Assembly (NCBI RefSeq): GCF_003130795.1
Contig: NZ_CP029358.1
Coordinates: 186,001-250,000, forward strand
Direction: 5' to 3'
Source of the DNA: Azospirillum thermophilum
Lineage (GTDB): Bacteria > Pseudomonadota > Alphaproteobacteria > Azospirillales > Azospirillaceae
DNA: 64,000 bases
The position numbers were made by a program, and so were the translations under genes. The stretch's first letter is position 1, and the number at the start of each line of letters is the position of its first letter. Positions 53,075 to 61,796 of this stretch are shown one piece after another. Below the pieces are notes generated by a model. It was not told the origin of the DNA and searched no databases. It saw only the letters and a program-made list of their open reading frames with translations.

Positions 53075-54393
53075 CCCTCCTCCGTCCTGCGGTCCCGCAG
53101 CTTCGCCCAATAATCCAGCCGCTTGCGGATCTCGCGCTCGAATCCGCGCTCCACCGGCTGGTAGAACTCGCGGCGCTCCATGCCGTCGGGGAAGTAGTTC
53201 TGGCCCGAGAAGCCCTCGGCCGTGTCGTGGTCGTACTCGTAGCCCTTGCCGTAGCCGATCTGCTTCATCAGCTTGGTCGGGGCGTTCAGGATATGCTTGG
53301 GCGGCATCAGCGAGCCCGTTTCCTTCGCGGCACGCACCGCCGCCTTGTAGGCGGAATAGCCGGCGTTCGACTTGGGCGCGGTGCCGAGATAGATGACGAG
53401 CTGCGCGATCGCCAGCTCCCCTTCCGGGCTGCCCAGCCGCTCATAGGCCTCCCAGGCGGCGATGGCCTGGGTCAGGGCGTTGGGGTCGGCCAGCCCGATG
53501 TCCTCCACCGCGAAGCGGGTCAGGCGGCGGGCGATGTAGCGCGGGTCCTCGCCGCCCGACAGCATGCGGGCGTACCAGTAGAGCGCCGCATCGGTGTCGG
53601 AGCCGCGCAGCGACTTGTGCAGCGCGCTGATGAGGTTGTAGTGCCCCTCCTGCGCCTTGTCGTAGAGCGGCGCCCGGCGCTGGATGGTGGTGGCGAGGCC
53701 GTTGTTGTCGAGCAGGGTGCCCTCGGGCAGGGCGAACAGCTCCTCGCACAGGTTCAGGCAGAAGCGGCCGTCGCCGTCCGCCATCGCCTTCAGCGCGGCG
53801 CGGGCGTCGGCGTCCACCGGCAGCGGGCGGCCCGTCTCCGCCTCGGCGCGCTGCAGCAGCCGCTCCAGCGCCGCGTCGTCCAGGCGGTTCAGCACGAAGA
53901 CCTGGGCACGGGACAGCAGCGCGGCGTTCAGCTCGAAGGACGGATTCTCCGTCGTGGCGCCGACCAGCGTGACCGTCCCGTCCTCGACATAGGGCAGGAA
54001 GCCGTCCTGCTGGGAGCGGTTGAAGCGATGGATCTCGTCGATGAACAGCAGCGTGCCCTGGCCGGCGGCGCGGCGGGCGCGGGCGGCGTCGAACACCTTG
54101 CGCAGGTCGGCGACGCCGGAAAAGACGGCCGACAGCGGCTCGAAATGCAGGTCGGTGGTCTGGGCGAGCAGCCGGGCGATCGTCGTCTTGCCGCAGCCCG
54201 GCGGCCCCCACAGGATCATCGAGGCGAGGCGGCGGGCCGCCACCATGCGGCCGACCGGCCCGTCGGGCTTCAGCAGATGCTCCTGCCCGACCACCTCGTC
54301 CAGCGTGCGCGGGCGCAGCCGGTCGGCCAGCGGGCGCGGTGCTGCCGATTCGAACAGCCCGCCCCCGTCGCCCGACCCGCTTCGCCTCGCCAT
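53071..54393 (-). CDS. rarA: Replication-associated recombination ATPase RarA (MgsA)
   Basis: 440 residues, AAA+ family. LADRLRPRTLDEVVGQEHLL, Walker A GPPGCGKT (63-70), Walker B FIDEIHRFN (D119, E120), sensor STTENPSF-like ATTENPSF, and the C-terminal MgsA domain (AALYWYARMLSGGEDP). It acts at stalled replication forks. Followed directly by the DUF429-like gene (overlap). Confidence 0.96.
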   Translation of the reverse strand: MARRSGSGDGGGLFESAAPRPLADRLRPRTLDEVVGQEHLLKPDGPVGRMVAARRLASMILWGPPGCGKTTIARLLAQTTDLHFEPLSAVFSGVADLRKVFDAARARRAAGQGTLLFIDEIHRFNRSQQDGFLPYVEDGTVTLVGATTENPSFELNAALLSRAQVFVLNRLDDAALERLLQRAEAETGRPLPVDADARAALKAMADGDGRFCLNLCEELFALPEGTLLDNNGLATTIQRRAPLYDKAQEGHYNLISALHKSLRGSDTDAALYWYARMLSGGEDPRYIARRLTRFAVEDIGLADPNALTQAIAAWEAYERLGSPEGELAIAQLVIYLGTAPKSNAGYSAYKAAVRAAKETGSLMPPKHILNAPTKLMKQIGYGKGYEYDHDTAEGFSGQNYFPDGMERREFYQPVERGFEREIRKRLDYWAKLRDRRTEEG

Positions 54394-54402
54394 GGCCGGG
54401 AC

Positions 54403-54798
54403 TCAGCGCGCCGTGTTGCAGCGCTGGTAGCAGCGGCGCAGCTCGTCGCCGCAATTGTCCATCGGGGTGAAGGGACCGGCGCGGTCCGGCCGCTCGACGC
54501 CGCTCTGCGTGCGGGCGGCGACCGAATCCATGCACATGTTGTGGCTGCGCTCGCACTGCGTCCGGCAGGAGCCGACGCCGGTCATCTCGTTGTCGAGCCG
54601 CAGCGACTGGTCGTCCGTCCGCGTGGAGGCGCCGGGGGCGGGGGTGGTCCGCGGGGCGCTCTGGGCCGGGGCGGACTGCGTCACCGCCGGGGCGCTGCCG
54701 CTGCTGCGCTGCGGAGCCCGTTCGGCACAGGCGCTCAGCGCCATCACGGCGATGGCCAGGACGGCGGGCACGGTGAGGGTGCGGAAGGGGCGGAACAT
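54403..54798 (-). CDS. Cysteine-rich lipoprotein, unknown function
   Basis: 131 residues with a lipobox (ALSACAE, Cys ~24), an Ala/Pro/Thr/Ser-rich linker and a C-terminal region with six cysteines (SCRTQCERSHNMC, DNCGDELRRCYQRC), likely two or three disulfides. It lies ten bases upstream-of-stop to rarA in the minus direction, and its own start may be 54798 or 54816. Outer-membrane or inner-membrane lipoprotein; family not recognised. Confidence 0.7.
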   Translation of the reverse strand: MFRPFRTLTVPAVLAIAVMALSACAERAPQRSSGSAPAVTQSAPAQSAPRTTPAPGASTRTDDQSLRLDNEMTGVGSCRTQCERSHNMCMDSVAARTQSGVERPDRAGPFTPMDNCGDELRRCYQRCNTAR

Positions 54799-54966
54799 CT
54801 CGGCTGGAGCTCCCATTGTTCTTGGTACCGGAGTGCTGGTACGGGGTCGGTGCGAGGTCGGTCTGATCGTCGGGCGCATCCGGGCCGGCACGACGCCACG
54901 CCGCTGGACCACCGACCGGTCAGGCCCCACTATGCCGGTAACCTGTGTGAGAAGGGAATGACCCAA

Positions 54967-55230
54967 ATGAGCCGAGAGACCGGAGACCGCCGTCCGGGAC
55001 GGGGAAAGCCCGTCCTGCTGTTCGCAGCCCTGCTGATCGCCGGGCTCGCCATGCTGGGCATGCGCGTCCTGGCCCGGCCGGACGTCGGACTCGGGGATAT
55101 GATCCTGCCCTTCCTGGGCGGGCTGCTGATCGCCGGCGCCATCGCGATGATCGTGCGGCGCGACCGGCGGGACCGCGAGTCGCTGCCGCCCTCGGTCCGC
55201 GACCGCCAGGATCACGGCACGCCGAACTGA
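54967..55230 (+). CDS. Small two-helix membrane protein
   Basis: 87 residues with hydrophobic stretches at ~14-32 and ~43-63, a basic loop end (VRRDRRDR) and a charged tail. AAGGGA lies nine bases before this ATG; an ATG three codons earlier is too close to it. Function unknown. Ends at the hairpin at 55248. Confidence 0.65.
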   Translation: MSRETGDRRPGRGKPVLLFAALLIAGLAMLGMRVLARPDVGLGDMILPFLGGLLIAGAIAMIVRRDRRDRESLPPSVRDRQDHGTPN

Positions 55231-55247
55231 CGGGCGGCCGGGCAAAC

Positions 55248-55275
55248 GGCCCTGGCTGCGCGCTCAGCCAGGGCC
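55248..55275. terminator. Hairpin between convergent genes
   Basis: An 11-bp perfect stem GGCCCTGGCTG/CAGCCAGGGCC with a six-base loop, 18 bases after the small membrane protein and eight before the YqaA stop. No U-tract on the plus strand; GTTT on the minus strand. Confidence 0.5.
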
Positions 55276-55283
55276 GGGCCCGA

Positions 55284-55862
55284 TCAGACGAACTTGAAGC
55301 TGAGCAGGCCGCCGACCACGATGACCACCAGGATCGTGGTGACCAGCATCAGGCGCCGCTCGATGATCTGCTGGACCTGCGGCCCGTAGAAGTGCAGCAG
55401 GATCGCGATCATGTAGAACCGCGAGAAGCGCGCGACGATCGAGCAGAGGATGAAGACCGTCAGGTCGAGATGCGCGAAGCCGGCGGTGATCGTCAGCAGC
55501 TTGTAGGGAATCGGCGTGACGCCCTTCAGGATCAGGAACCAGGGGCCGAACTCGGCGAACATCTCCTGGAACCGCAGGAAGGAATCCTGGGCGTTGTAGA
55601 AGTCGATGATCAGGCGCCCGACGCTCTCGAACAGGTAGAAGCCGACGGCATAGCCGAACAGCCCGCCGATCAGCGAGGCGATGGCGCAGACGTTGGTGTA
55701 GAACCACAGCTTCTTCGGCTGTGACAGGCACATCGGCACCAGCATCACGTCCGGCGGAAGCGGGAAGAAGGAGCTCTCCGCGAAGGAGACGGCGGACATC
55801 CACCACACGGCGTCCTTGCGGGCGGCCGCCTGCTGGATTCGATTGTAAAGGGATCGCAACAT
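55284..55862 (-). CDS. YqaA-family membrane protein (VTT/DedA-like)
   Basis: 192 residues with the family motif SFAESSFFPLPPDVMLVPMC at residues ~26-45, then FLILKGVTPIPYKLLTITAG, and four or so helices. A SNARE-associated (VTT) protein of the YqaA subgroup, probably in lipid trafficking or homeostasis. It starts 22 bases after a terminator, so it is likely transcribed from its own promoter. Confidence 0.9.
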   Translation of the reverse strand: MLRSLYNRIQQAAARKDAVWWMSAVSFAESSFFPLPPDVMLVPMCLSQPKKLWFYTNVCAIASLIGGLFGYAVGFYLFESVGRLIIDFYNAQDSFLRFQEMFAEFGPWFLILKGVTPIPYKLLTITAGFAHLDLTVFILCSIVARFSRFYMIAILLHFYGPQVQQIIERRLMLVTTILVVIVVGGLLSFKFV

Positions 55863-55883
55863 TCCGTCAGCCGGATAAGGGAA

Positions 55884-55917
55884 ACCCTTCCACCGGAGAC
55901 AGGCCCGGTGGAAGGGT
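55884..55917 (-). terminator. Terminator downstream of the ribosomal operon
   Basis: A 13-bp perfect stem (ACCCTTCCACCGG with CCGGTGGAAGGGT) and an eight-base loop, about 100 bases after the rplQ stop. The minus strand continues TTTCCCTTATCC, a weak U-rich tail. Confidence 0.7.
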
Positions 55918-56020
55918 CGGTCGGGTTGGCCGATCACCTATATCGGACGCCGCCCCGCGAAGCACAACCATTTGAGTGCCCAGCAAAGCGGCGGCCGACC
56001 CGGTCACCGTGAGGCGACCG

Positions 56021-56443
56021 TTACTCCTCGCCCGCGGCCTCTTCGGAGACCAGCACCGGGCCCGAATCCTGGCCCTTGGCCTCCACGTCGCGGTCGACCA
56101 GCTCGATCACCGCCATGTCGGCGGCGTCGCCGTAGCGGAAGCCGGCCTTCAGGACGCGGGTGTAGCCGCCCTGGCGGTCCTTGTAGCGGTCGGCCAGAAC
56201 GGTGAACAGCTTGTCGACCATCGCGTTGTCGCGCAGCTGGGCGAAGGCCAGGCGGCGGTTGGCGAGGCCACCCTTCTTGCCGAGGGTGATGAGCTTGTCC
56301 GCGATCGGGCGCAGCTCCTTGGCCTTCGGCAGGGTGGTCTTGATCTGCTCGTGCTTGATCAGCGCGTTCGCCATGTTGGCGAACATCGCCTTGCGGTGGC
56401 TGCTGGTCTTGCTGAGCTTACGTCCGGAAACGCCGTGACGCAT
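56021..56443 (-). CDS. rplQ: 50S ribosomal protein L17
   Basis: 140 residues starting [20 protein letters not shown], with the universal L17 motif [21 protein letters not shown]. Has the usual alphaproteobacterial acidic extension ([11 protein letters not shown]). Last gene of the rpsM-rpsK-rpoA-rplQ unit; separated from rpoA by 241 bases with tandem hairpin repeats. Confidence 0.98.
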   Translation of the reverse strand: MRHGVSGRKLSKTSSHRKAMFANMANALIKHEQIKTTLPKAKELRPIADKLITLGKKGGLANRRLAFAQLRDNAMVDKLFTVLADRYKDRQGGYTRVLKAGFRYGDAADMAVIELVDRDVEAKGQDSGPVLVSEEAAGEE

Positions 56444-56527
56444 GGCGGTCCTCCTTCATGGCTTGGCCCCCCTCGGGGAGCCGATCGTGGACCCCGCCGC
56501 CCGGATGGAGCCGGTACGGTAGGGGAC

Positions 56528-56630
56528 GGGCCGGGACGGCCCTGGGAAACAGTAGGGCCGGAACGGCCCTGGGAAACAAGAGGGCCGGGACGGCCCTGGG
56601 ATGGAACGGGCCGGATGGCCCTGACAAACG
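56528..56630 (-). repeat. Four tandem hairpin repeats between rpoA and rplQ
   Basis: Four copies of GGGCC-x-GGCCCTG spaced 27, 27 and 26 bases apart (GGGCC at 56528, 56555, 56582 and 56608), with linkers such as GGGAAACA. Each unit folds as a five-bp GGGCC/GGCCC stem with a four- or five-base loop. They lie in the rpoA-rplQ intergenic RNA, where they might weaken transcription or stabilise the mRNA end. Confidence 0.85.
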
Positions 56631-56684
56631 TCCCCGCCGGCGGGCGGCCGGCGGGGACGGATGACCTCGGTGTCGAGAAAAGGC

Positions 56685-57701
56685 TTAGTACGGCTCTTCC
56701 AGACGCTTGGCCAGCTCCTCGATGTTCTCGGGCGGCCAGTTCGGGATTTCCATACCCAGGTGCAGGCCCATCTGGGCCAGCACTTCCTTGATCTCGTTCA
56801 GCGACTTGCGGCCGAAGTTCGGGGTGCGGAGCATTTCCGCCTCGGTCTTCTGCACCAGGTCGCCGATGTAGACGATGTTGTCGTTCTTGAGGCAGTTGGC
56901 CGACCGGACCGACAGCTCGAGCTCGTCCACCTTGCGGAGCAGGTTCTTGTTGAACGGAACCTCCTCGTGCTTCTCCTCGGCGACCGTGTGGGTCGGTTCC
57001 TCGAAGTTGATGAAGAGCTGGAGCTGGTCCTGCAGGATACGGGCGGCGAGCGCCACCGCATCGTCCGGCTTCACGGCGCCGTTGGTCTCCACCGTCATCG
57101 ACAGGCGGTCATAGTCGGTGACCTGGCCGACGCGGGCGTTGTCGACCTTGTAGGAGACCTTGCGCACCGGCGAGAACAGCGCGTCGACGGGGATCAGGCC
57201 GATCGGCGCGTCCTCGGGCCGGTTCTGGCTGGCCGGGACATAGCCCTTGCCGGTCTCGACCGTCAGTTCCATGTTCAGCCGCGCGCCGTTGTCCAGCGTG
57301 CAGATGACCAGATCCGGGTCCATGACCTGGATGTCGGCGCCGGTCTCGATCATGCCGGCCTTGACCTCGCCCGGGCCTTCGGCGCGCAGGCGCATGCGCT
57401 TCGGGCCGTCGCCGCCCATGCGCAGGCCCATCGTCTTGATGTTCAGGACGATGTCGGTCACGTCCTCGCGGACGCCGGGGATCGAGGAGAACTCATGCAG
57501 CACGCCGTCGATGTGGATCGACGTGACGGCGGCACCCTGCAGCGAGGAGAGCAGGACGCGGCGGAGCGCATTGCCGAGGGTCAGACCGAAGCCGCGTTCC
57601 AGCGGCTCGGCGACCACGGTCGCCACACGGTCGGCGTCGTCGCCGGGCTGGATTTCCAGCTTCGACGGCTTGATGAGTTCCTGCCAGTTCTTCTGAAGCA
57701 C
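56685..57701 (-). CDS. rpoA: RNA polymerase alpha subunit
   Basis: 338 residues. N-terminal dimerisation domain with [17 protein letters not shown] and the C-terminal domain with [22 protein letters not shown] and [12 protein letters not shown], which binds UP elements and activators. Follows rpsK after a 135-base spacer that holds no gene. Confidence 0.99.
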   Translation of the reverse strand: MLQKNWQELIKPSKLEIQPGDDADRVATVVAEPLERGFGLTLGNALRRVLLSSLQGAAVTSIHIDGVLHEFSSIPGVREDVTDIVLNIKTMGLRMGGDGPKRMRLRAEGPGEVKAGMIETGADIQVMDPDLVICTLDNGARLNMELTVETGKGYVPASQNRPEDAPIGLIPVDALFSPVRKVSYKVDNARVGQVTDYDRLSMTVETNGAVKPDDAVALAARILQDQLQLFINFEEPTHTVAEEKHEEVPFNKNLLRKVDELELSVRSANCLKNDNIVYIGDLVQKTEAEMLRTPNFGRKSLNEIKEVLAQMGLHLGMEIPNWPPENIEELAKRLEEPY

Positions 57702-57836
57702 GGATCGTACCTCTTGCCATCGGGTGAATCACGAAACCGCGGCGACCGGCCGTTCCCATTCTGCGAGGGCCGCGATGGCTGCGGCCCCCTGTCCCGGAAC
57801 GGCTGGTCCCCGCGGGCGCGGAGACGTCTTGCGGAC

Positions 57837-58235
57837 TTAGACGCGACGCTTCTTCGGCGGGCGGACGCCGTTGTGGGGGATCGGCGTGACGTCGCGGATC
57901 GAGGTGATCTGGAAGCCGATCGACTGCAGGGCGCGCAGGGCGGACTCACGTCCCGAACCCGGACCCTTGACCTCGACCTCCAGGGTCTTCATGCCGTGCT
58001 CCTGAGCCTTGCGGCCGGCATCCTCGGCAGCCACCTGGGCGGCGTACGGGGTCGACTTGCGCGAGCCCTTGAAGCCCATGGTGCCCGACGACGACCAGGC
58101 AATGGTGTTGCCCTGCGCGTCGGTGATGGTGATCATCGTGTTGTTGAACGAGGCGTTCACGTGGGCGACGCCGGCAGTGATGTTCTTACGCTCACGACGA
58201 CGAAGACGCTGCGAGGCGGCGGACGGCTTGGCCAT
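57837..58235 (-). CDS. rpsK: 30S ribosomal protein S11
   Basis: 132 residues, with [39 protein letters not shown] and the C-terminal [19 protein letters not shown], all universal S11 marks. Eighteen bases after rpsM. Confidence 0.99.
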   Translation of the reverse strand: MAKPSAASQRLRRRERKNITAGVAHVNASFNNTMITITDAQGNTIAWSSSGTMGFKGSRKSTPYAAQVAAEDAGRKAQEHGMKTLEVEVKGPGSGRESALRALQSIGFQITSIRDVTPIPHNGVRPPKKRRV

Positions 58236-58253
58236 GGAAGGTAATCCTCTGTC

Positions 58254-58622
58254 TTACTTCTTCTTGCCGGCGATCGGCTTGGCCGGACCCTTGCGGGTGC
58301 GGGCATTGGTGTGGGTGCGCTGGCCGCGGACCGGCAGGCCCTTGCGGTGACGCAGGCCGCGGTAGCAGCCCAGGTCCATCAGACGCTTGATGTTCATCGC
58401 GACTTCGCGACGCAGGTCACCCTCGACCTGATAGTCGCTGTCGATCGTCTCGCGGATCTTCAGGACTTCGTCGTCCGTCAGCTGGTTCACGCGGCGCTCG
58501 GCCGGGATGTCCAGCTTCTTGCAGATTTCCTTGGCCTTGAACGGGCCGATCCCATGGATGTAGGTCAACGCGATCTCCACGCGCTTCTGCGCGGGGATGT
58601 TGACGCCAGCAATACGCGCCAC
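58254..58622 (-). CDS. rpsM: 30S ribosomal protein S13
   Basis: 122 residues: [20 protein letters not shown] at the start, [23 protein letters not shown] near the end, lysine tail. First gene of this unit. In most bacteria secY and adk lie just upstream; here an IS element and pyruvate kinase are found instead, and the gene has its own promoter at 58756-58784. Confidence 0.99.
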   Translation of the reverse strand: MARIAGVNIPAQKRVEIALTYIHGIGPFKAKEICKKLDIPAERRVNQLTDDEVLKIRETIDSDYQVEGDLRREVAMNIKRLMDLGCYRGLRHRKGLPVRGQRTHTNARTRKGPAKPIAGKKK

Positions 58623-58755
58623 GCCTGCTCTCCTCGATTCTCAACAACCGCCCCCAAAAGGGGCCGCCGGTGCGACAAAGCGGCCCGATCCAGATCCCCC
58701 TGATCTCGGGACGCAAAACTTCGTTCGAACCCCTGGTGGGGCACGAGAGGGTGCG

Positions 58756-58784
58756 AATATTGAAAACCACCGGCCATTTGTCAA
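58756..58784 (-). promoter_or_regulatory. Strong sigma-70 promoter of the rpsM operon
   Basis: On the minus strand TTGACA (58779-58784) and AATATT (58756-58761) are separated by exactly 17 bases, about 134 bases before the rpsM start. The perfect -35 is notable in GC-rich DNA. It lies between the IS element and rpsM, so it is untouched by the insertion. Confidence 0.75.
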
Positions 58785-58861
58785 GATGAATCCCCGGCCG
58801 GGGCGTTCGCAGCGCACGGACACGGACATAAAGCGATTCCTCCGCCGGGGCAAGCGGGGTG

Positions 58862-58871
58862 TCCGATCCGG
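58862..58871. repeat. Target-site duplication, left copy
   Basis: TCCGATCCGG, immediately before the left inverted repeat of the IS element; identical to 60204-60213. Confidence 0.93.
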
Positions 58872-60203
58872 CAGGGCTCCGAATCCAGGTTAACGGATTT
58901 TGGCGGCAAGGATGGCGTCGAGGTAATCGGTGTCCCATCCCGCCAGCTTTCGTCGGAGCTTGATGCTTGTCGCTTTGGGTTTGGCCGGTTTTTTGGTGGC
59001 GCGCCGCAGTCCCGAGCGCGGCCGGGCGGGTTCCTCGGCCTTGCGGACGAGATTGATGGCGAAATGGCGGACGACGGCCATGTTCTGAGCGCCATGTCCC
59101 TTGCGCAAGCGGGACTGGTCGTCGGTGAAGACGACGTCGAGAACCCAATGCAGCCGGTTCTCGATGCCCCAATGCCCCCGAATGGCCTCAGCCGCTGCCT
59201 GGGCGCTCAGCGTGGCGGAAGAAACGTAGTAGCGGGTGTCGAAGCGGCAGCGGTCCTTCAACTCGGCTTTGCTGCCAACCCGAATGATCGAGGCGACGGC
59301 GGGCAGACGCACCTCGCCGGGGAAGCGGCGCTCGCCGGTCAGCCAATCGACCTCGCGGGCGACCGTGACCGTGCGCTGCTCGATCCGGCCATGGCCCTTG
59401 TCGATGTCGGTGGCGTGCTCGAGGGCCACGTCCGGGGCCTCGGCGAAGTAAGTTTCGATCTCATCGCGCAGGGTCGGCTGGTTGGCCTTGACCGCCAGCA
59501 GGTAGTCGGCCCCGGCGTCGCGGATGGCTTGGGCGATGGTGGCGTTGCAGGCGATGGCGTCGATGGTCACGATCGCTCCCGTGAGGCCGCCGTCGGCCGC
59601 CAGGCGCTCCAGAAGAACGGGAATGGCCGCGAGTTCGCCAGCCTTGTCTTCGACGGCTTCCTGCCCGAGCACCAGACGGCTGGTGGTGGCGAAGGCCGAC
59701 ACCAAGTGGAGAGGGGCTTGAGCGCGGCTGCGGTCATGGCTGCGCCGCGAGGTCTTGCCGTCGATGGCGACAAGCTCGGGGCGGTCGGGCCAAGCCTCGC
59801 GCACCCAGGCTGTGAAGCAGTCCTGGAACAGGCACGGGTTGATCCGGTTCATGAACACGGTCAGCCAGCGTCCGCTCGGCACCCCGTGATGGTAGGGCTG
59901 AAACCGCCGCAGAAAATCGAGCCGGGCTTCGCCCCACGCTGCGATCGCCTCATAATCCTCACAATCGGCGATCGTCCCACAGACCGCCAGAAGCAGAATC
60001 TCCGGCAAGGGATAGGCCACCCGCCACGGATCGCGCGGATCGTCGATCAGCGAAAAATGATCCAGCAGCGCCTTCAGACGCGATTTCTGACCAAATTCGG
60101 CTGCGATGGAACTCATGGCACGGCACCCCCGATCCGGTTCGGCCCCACCGAATCAGAAACCGTGCCGTTCGTAAACCAGCGTTAACCCGACTTCGGAGCC
60201 CTG
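58872..60203 (-). mobile_element. ISAs1-family insertion sequence, intact (1332 bp)
   Basis: The ends are imperfect inverted repeats: both begin CAGGGCTCCGAA, then differ at three of 24 positions, and end GGTTAACG. A perfect 10-bp direct repeat flanks it, TCCGATCCGG at 58862-58871 and 60204-60213. A single transposase gene (58890-60116, minus) fills it. The intact repeat pair shows a simple, recent transposition into the rpsM-pyk intergenic region without deletion. Confidence 0.95.
58890..60116 (-). CDS. ISAs1-family DDE transposase
   Basis: 408 residues, full length and uninterrupted. The N-terminal DDE_Tnp_1-associated domain (DHFSLIDDPRDPWRVAYPL) is followed by the catalytic core: AIDGKTSRRS (first D), TIDAIACN (second D) and GHWGIENRLHWVLDVVF (E), the hallmark of ISAs1/H-repeat proteins. 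Its stop codon lies inside the left inverted repeat. Confidence 0.96.
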   Translation of the reverse strand: MSSIAAEFGQKSRLKALLDHFSLIDDPRDPWRVAYPLPEILLLAVCGTIADCEDYEAIAAWGEARLDFLRRFQPYHHGVPSGRWLTVFMNRINPCLFQDCFTAWVREAWPDRPELVAIDGKTSRRSHDRSRAQAPLHLVSAFATTSRLVLGQEAVEDKAGELAAIPVLLERLAADGGLTGAIVTIDAIACNATIAQAIRDAGADYLLAVKANQPTLRDEIETYFAEAPDVALEHATDIDKGHGRIEQRTVTVAREVDWLTGERRFPGEVRLPAVASIIRVGSKAELKDRCRFDTRYYVSSATLSAQAAAEAIRGHWGIENRLHWVLDVVFTDDQSRLRKGHGAQNMAVVRHFAINLVRKAEEPARPRSGLRRATKKPAKPKATSIKLRRKLAGWDTDYLDAILAAKIR

Positions 60204-60213
60204 TCCGATCCGG
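60204..60213. repeat. Target-site duplication, right copy
   Basis: TCCGATCCGG, immediately after the right inverted repeat of the IS element. Confidence 0.93.
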
Positions 60214-60350
60214 CCGGCCGCGCATGCCGGGCTTGATCGGCGCACCGGGTCGGGCAACATGGGCGGGGGATGCGCTGTTCGCAGCGTTGGCGGCCCGCCC
60301 GGCCGCGCCGTTCCCGCCCGTCCCGTCCGACCGCAACGGAAGCCTCCCCG

Positions 60351-61793
60351 ATGACCGCCACCGGCCGCCCGATCCGCCGCTCCCGCCTCACCAAGATCGT
60401 CGCCACGCTCGGCCCCGCCTCCGCCTCGCCGGAGGTGATCCGCGCCCTGTTCGAGGCCGGGGTGGACGTCTTCCGCCTGAACTTCAGCCACGGCACCCAC
60501 GAGGACCACGGCCAGCGCCTCGCCATCCTGCGCGAGCTGGAGGCGGAGACCGGCCGCCCGATCGCCGTCATGGCCGACCTGCAGGGTCCGAAGCTGCGCA
60601 TCGCCACCTTCGCCAACGGCCCGATCACCCTGACCGCCGGCCAGGAGTTCCGTCTGGACCTGTCGAAGGAGCCGGGCGACGACCGCCGCGTCGGCATGCC
60701 CCATCCGGAGATCTTCGCGGCGCTGACGCCGGACACCGACCTGCTGCTCGACGACGGCCGGGTGCGGCTGCGCGTGCTGTCCTGCGGCCCCGACCATGCC
60801 GACACCCGCGTGGTGTCCGGGACCCGGCTGTCGGACCGCAAGGGCGTCAACGTGCCCGGCGTCGTGCTGCCGCTGTCGCCGCTCACCCAGAAGGACCGCG
60901 CCGACCTCGCCTTCGCGCTCGACCACGGGGTCGACTGGGTGGCGCTCAGCTTCGTGCAGAAGCCGGAGGACGTGGCGGAGGCGCGGCGCCTGATCGCCGG
61001 CCGCGCCGCGCTGCTGTCGAAGCTGGAGAAGCCCCAGGCCATCGCCCATCTCGCCGAGATCATCGAGCTGTCGGACGGCATCATGGTCGCCCGCGGCGAT
61101 CTCGGCGTCGAGCTGCCGGCGGAGGACGTCCCGACGCTGCAAAAGCGGATCGTCCGCGAGTCGCGCCGCTCCGGCAAGCCGGTGATCGTCGCCACCCAGA
61201 TGCTCGAGTCGATGGTCGCCGCCCCGGCGCCGACCCGGGCCGAGGCTTCGGACGTCGCCACCGCCGTCTATGACGGGGCGGACGCCGTGATGCTGTCGGC
61301 GGAGACGGCCAGCGGCTCCTATCCGGTGGAGGCGGTGTCGATCATGGACCGCATCGCCCGCCGGGTGGAACATGACCCGCTCTACCGCTCCATCATGGAC
61401 GCCCAGCATCCGGACCCGCAGCAGACCGCCGCCGACGCCATCACCGCGGCGGCCCGCCAGGTGGCCCACACCATCCAGGCGGCGGCCATCGCCACCTACA
61501 CCACCTCCGGCTCGACCACGCTGCGCGCGGCGCGCGAGCGGCCGGAGGTGCCGATCCTCTGCCTGACCTCGGCGATGGAGACGGCGCGGCGGCTGCAGCT
61601 CGCCTACGGCGTCCACGCCGTCCACACCCAGGACATCAGCAACTTCTCGGAAATGGTCCAGACGGCGACCCGCACGGCCTTCCGCGACGGCATCGCGCTG
61701 GAAGGCCAGCGGCTGGTCATTACCGCCGGCGTGCCCTTCGGCACCCCCGGCAACACCAACATCCTGCGCATCGCCTGGGTGGAGGGCGAGTAG
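60351..61793 (+). CDS. pyk: Pyruvate kinase
   Basis: 480 residues, the bacterial two-to-three domain form: KIVATLGPAS at the start, FRLNFSHGTHEDH, the substrate-binding SKLEKPQAI and MVARGDLGVELP, TQMLESM, and a C-terminal allosteric domain. Converts phosphoenolpyruvate and ADP to pyruvate and ATP. The ATG at 60351 fits the family start. The IS element now lies 147 bp upstream and may change its expression. Confidence 0.97.
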   Translation: MTATGRPIRRSRLTKIVATLGPASASPEVIRALFEAGVDVFRLNFSHGTHEDHGQRLAILRELEAETGRPIAVMADLQGPKLRIATFANGPITLTAGQEFRLDLSKEPGDDRRVGMPHPEIFAALTPDTDLLLDDGRVRLRVLSCGPDHADTRVVSGTRLSDRKGVNVPGVVLPLSPLTQKDRADLAFALDHGVDWVALSFVQKPEDVAEARRLIAGRAALLSKLEKPQAIAHLAEIIELSDGIMVARGDLGVELPAEDVPTLQKRIVRESRRSGKPVIVATQMLESMVAAPAPTRAEASDVATAVYDGADAVMLSAETASGSYPVEAVSIMDRIARRVEHDPLYRSIMDAQHPDPQQTAADAITAAARQVAHTIQAAAIATYTTSGSTTLRAARERPEVPILCLTSAMETARRLQLAYGVHAVHTQDISNFSEMVQTATRTAFRDGIALEGQRLVITAGVPFGTPGNTNILRIAWVEGE

Positions 61794-61796
61794 CCG

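Noticed and set aside
56528..56630. Short regular repeats that might suggest a CRISPR array
   Set aside because: The repeat core is only about 15 bp, the linkers are similar to each other rather than unique, and no cas gene is near.
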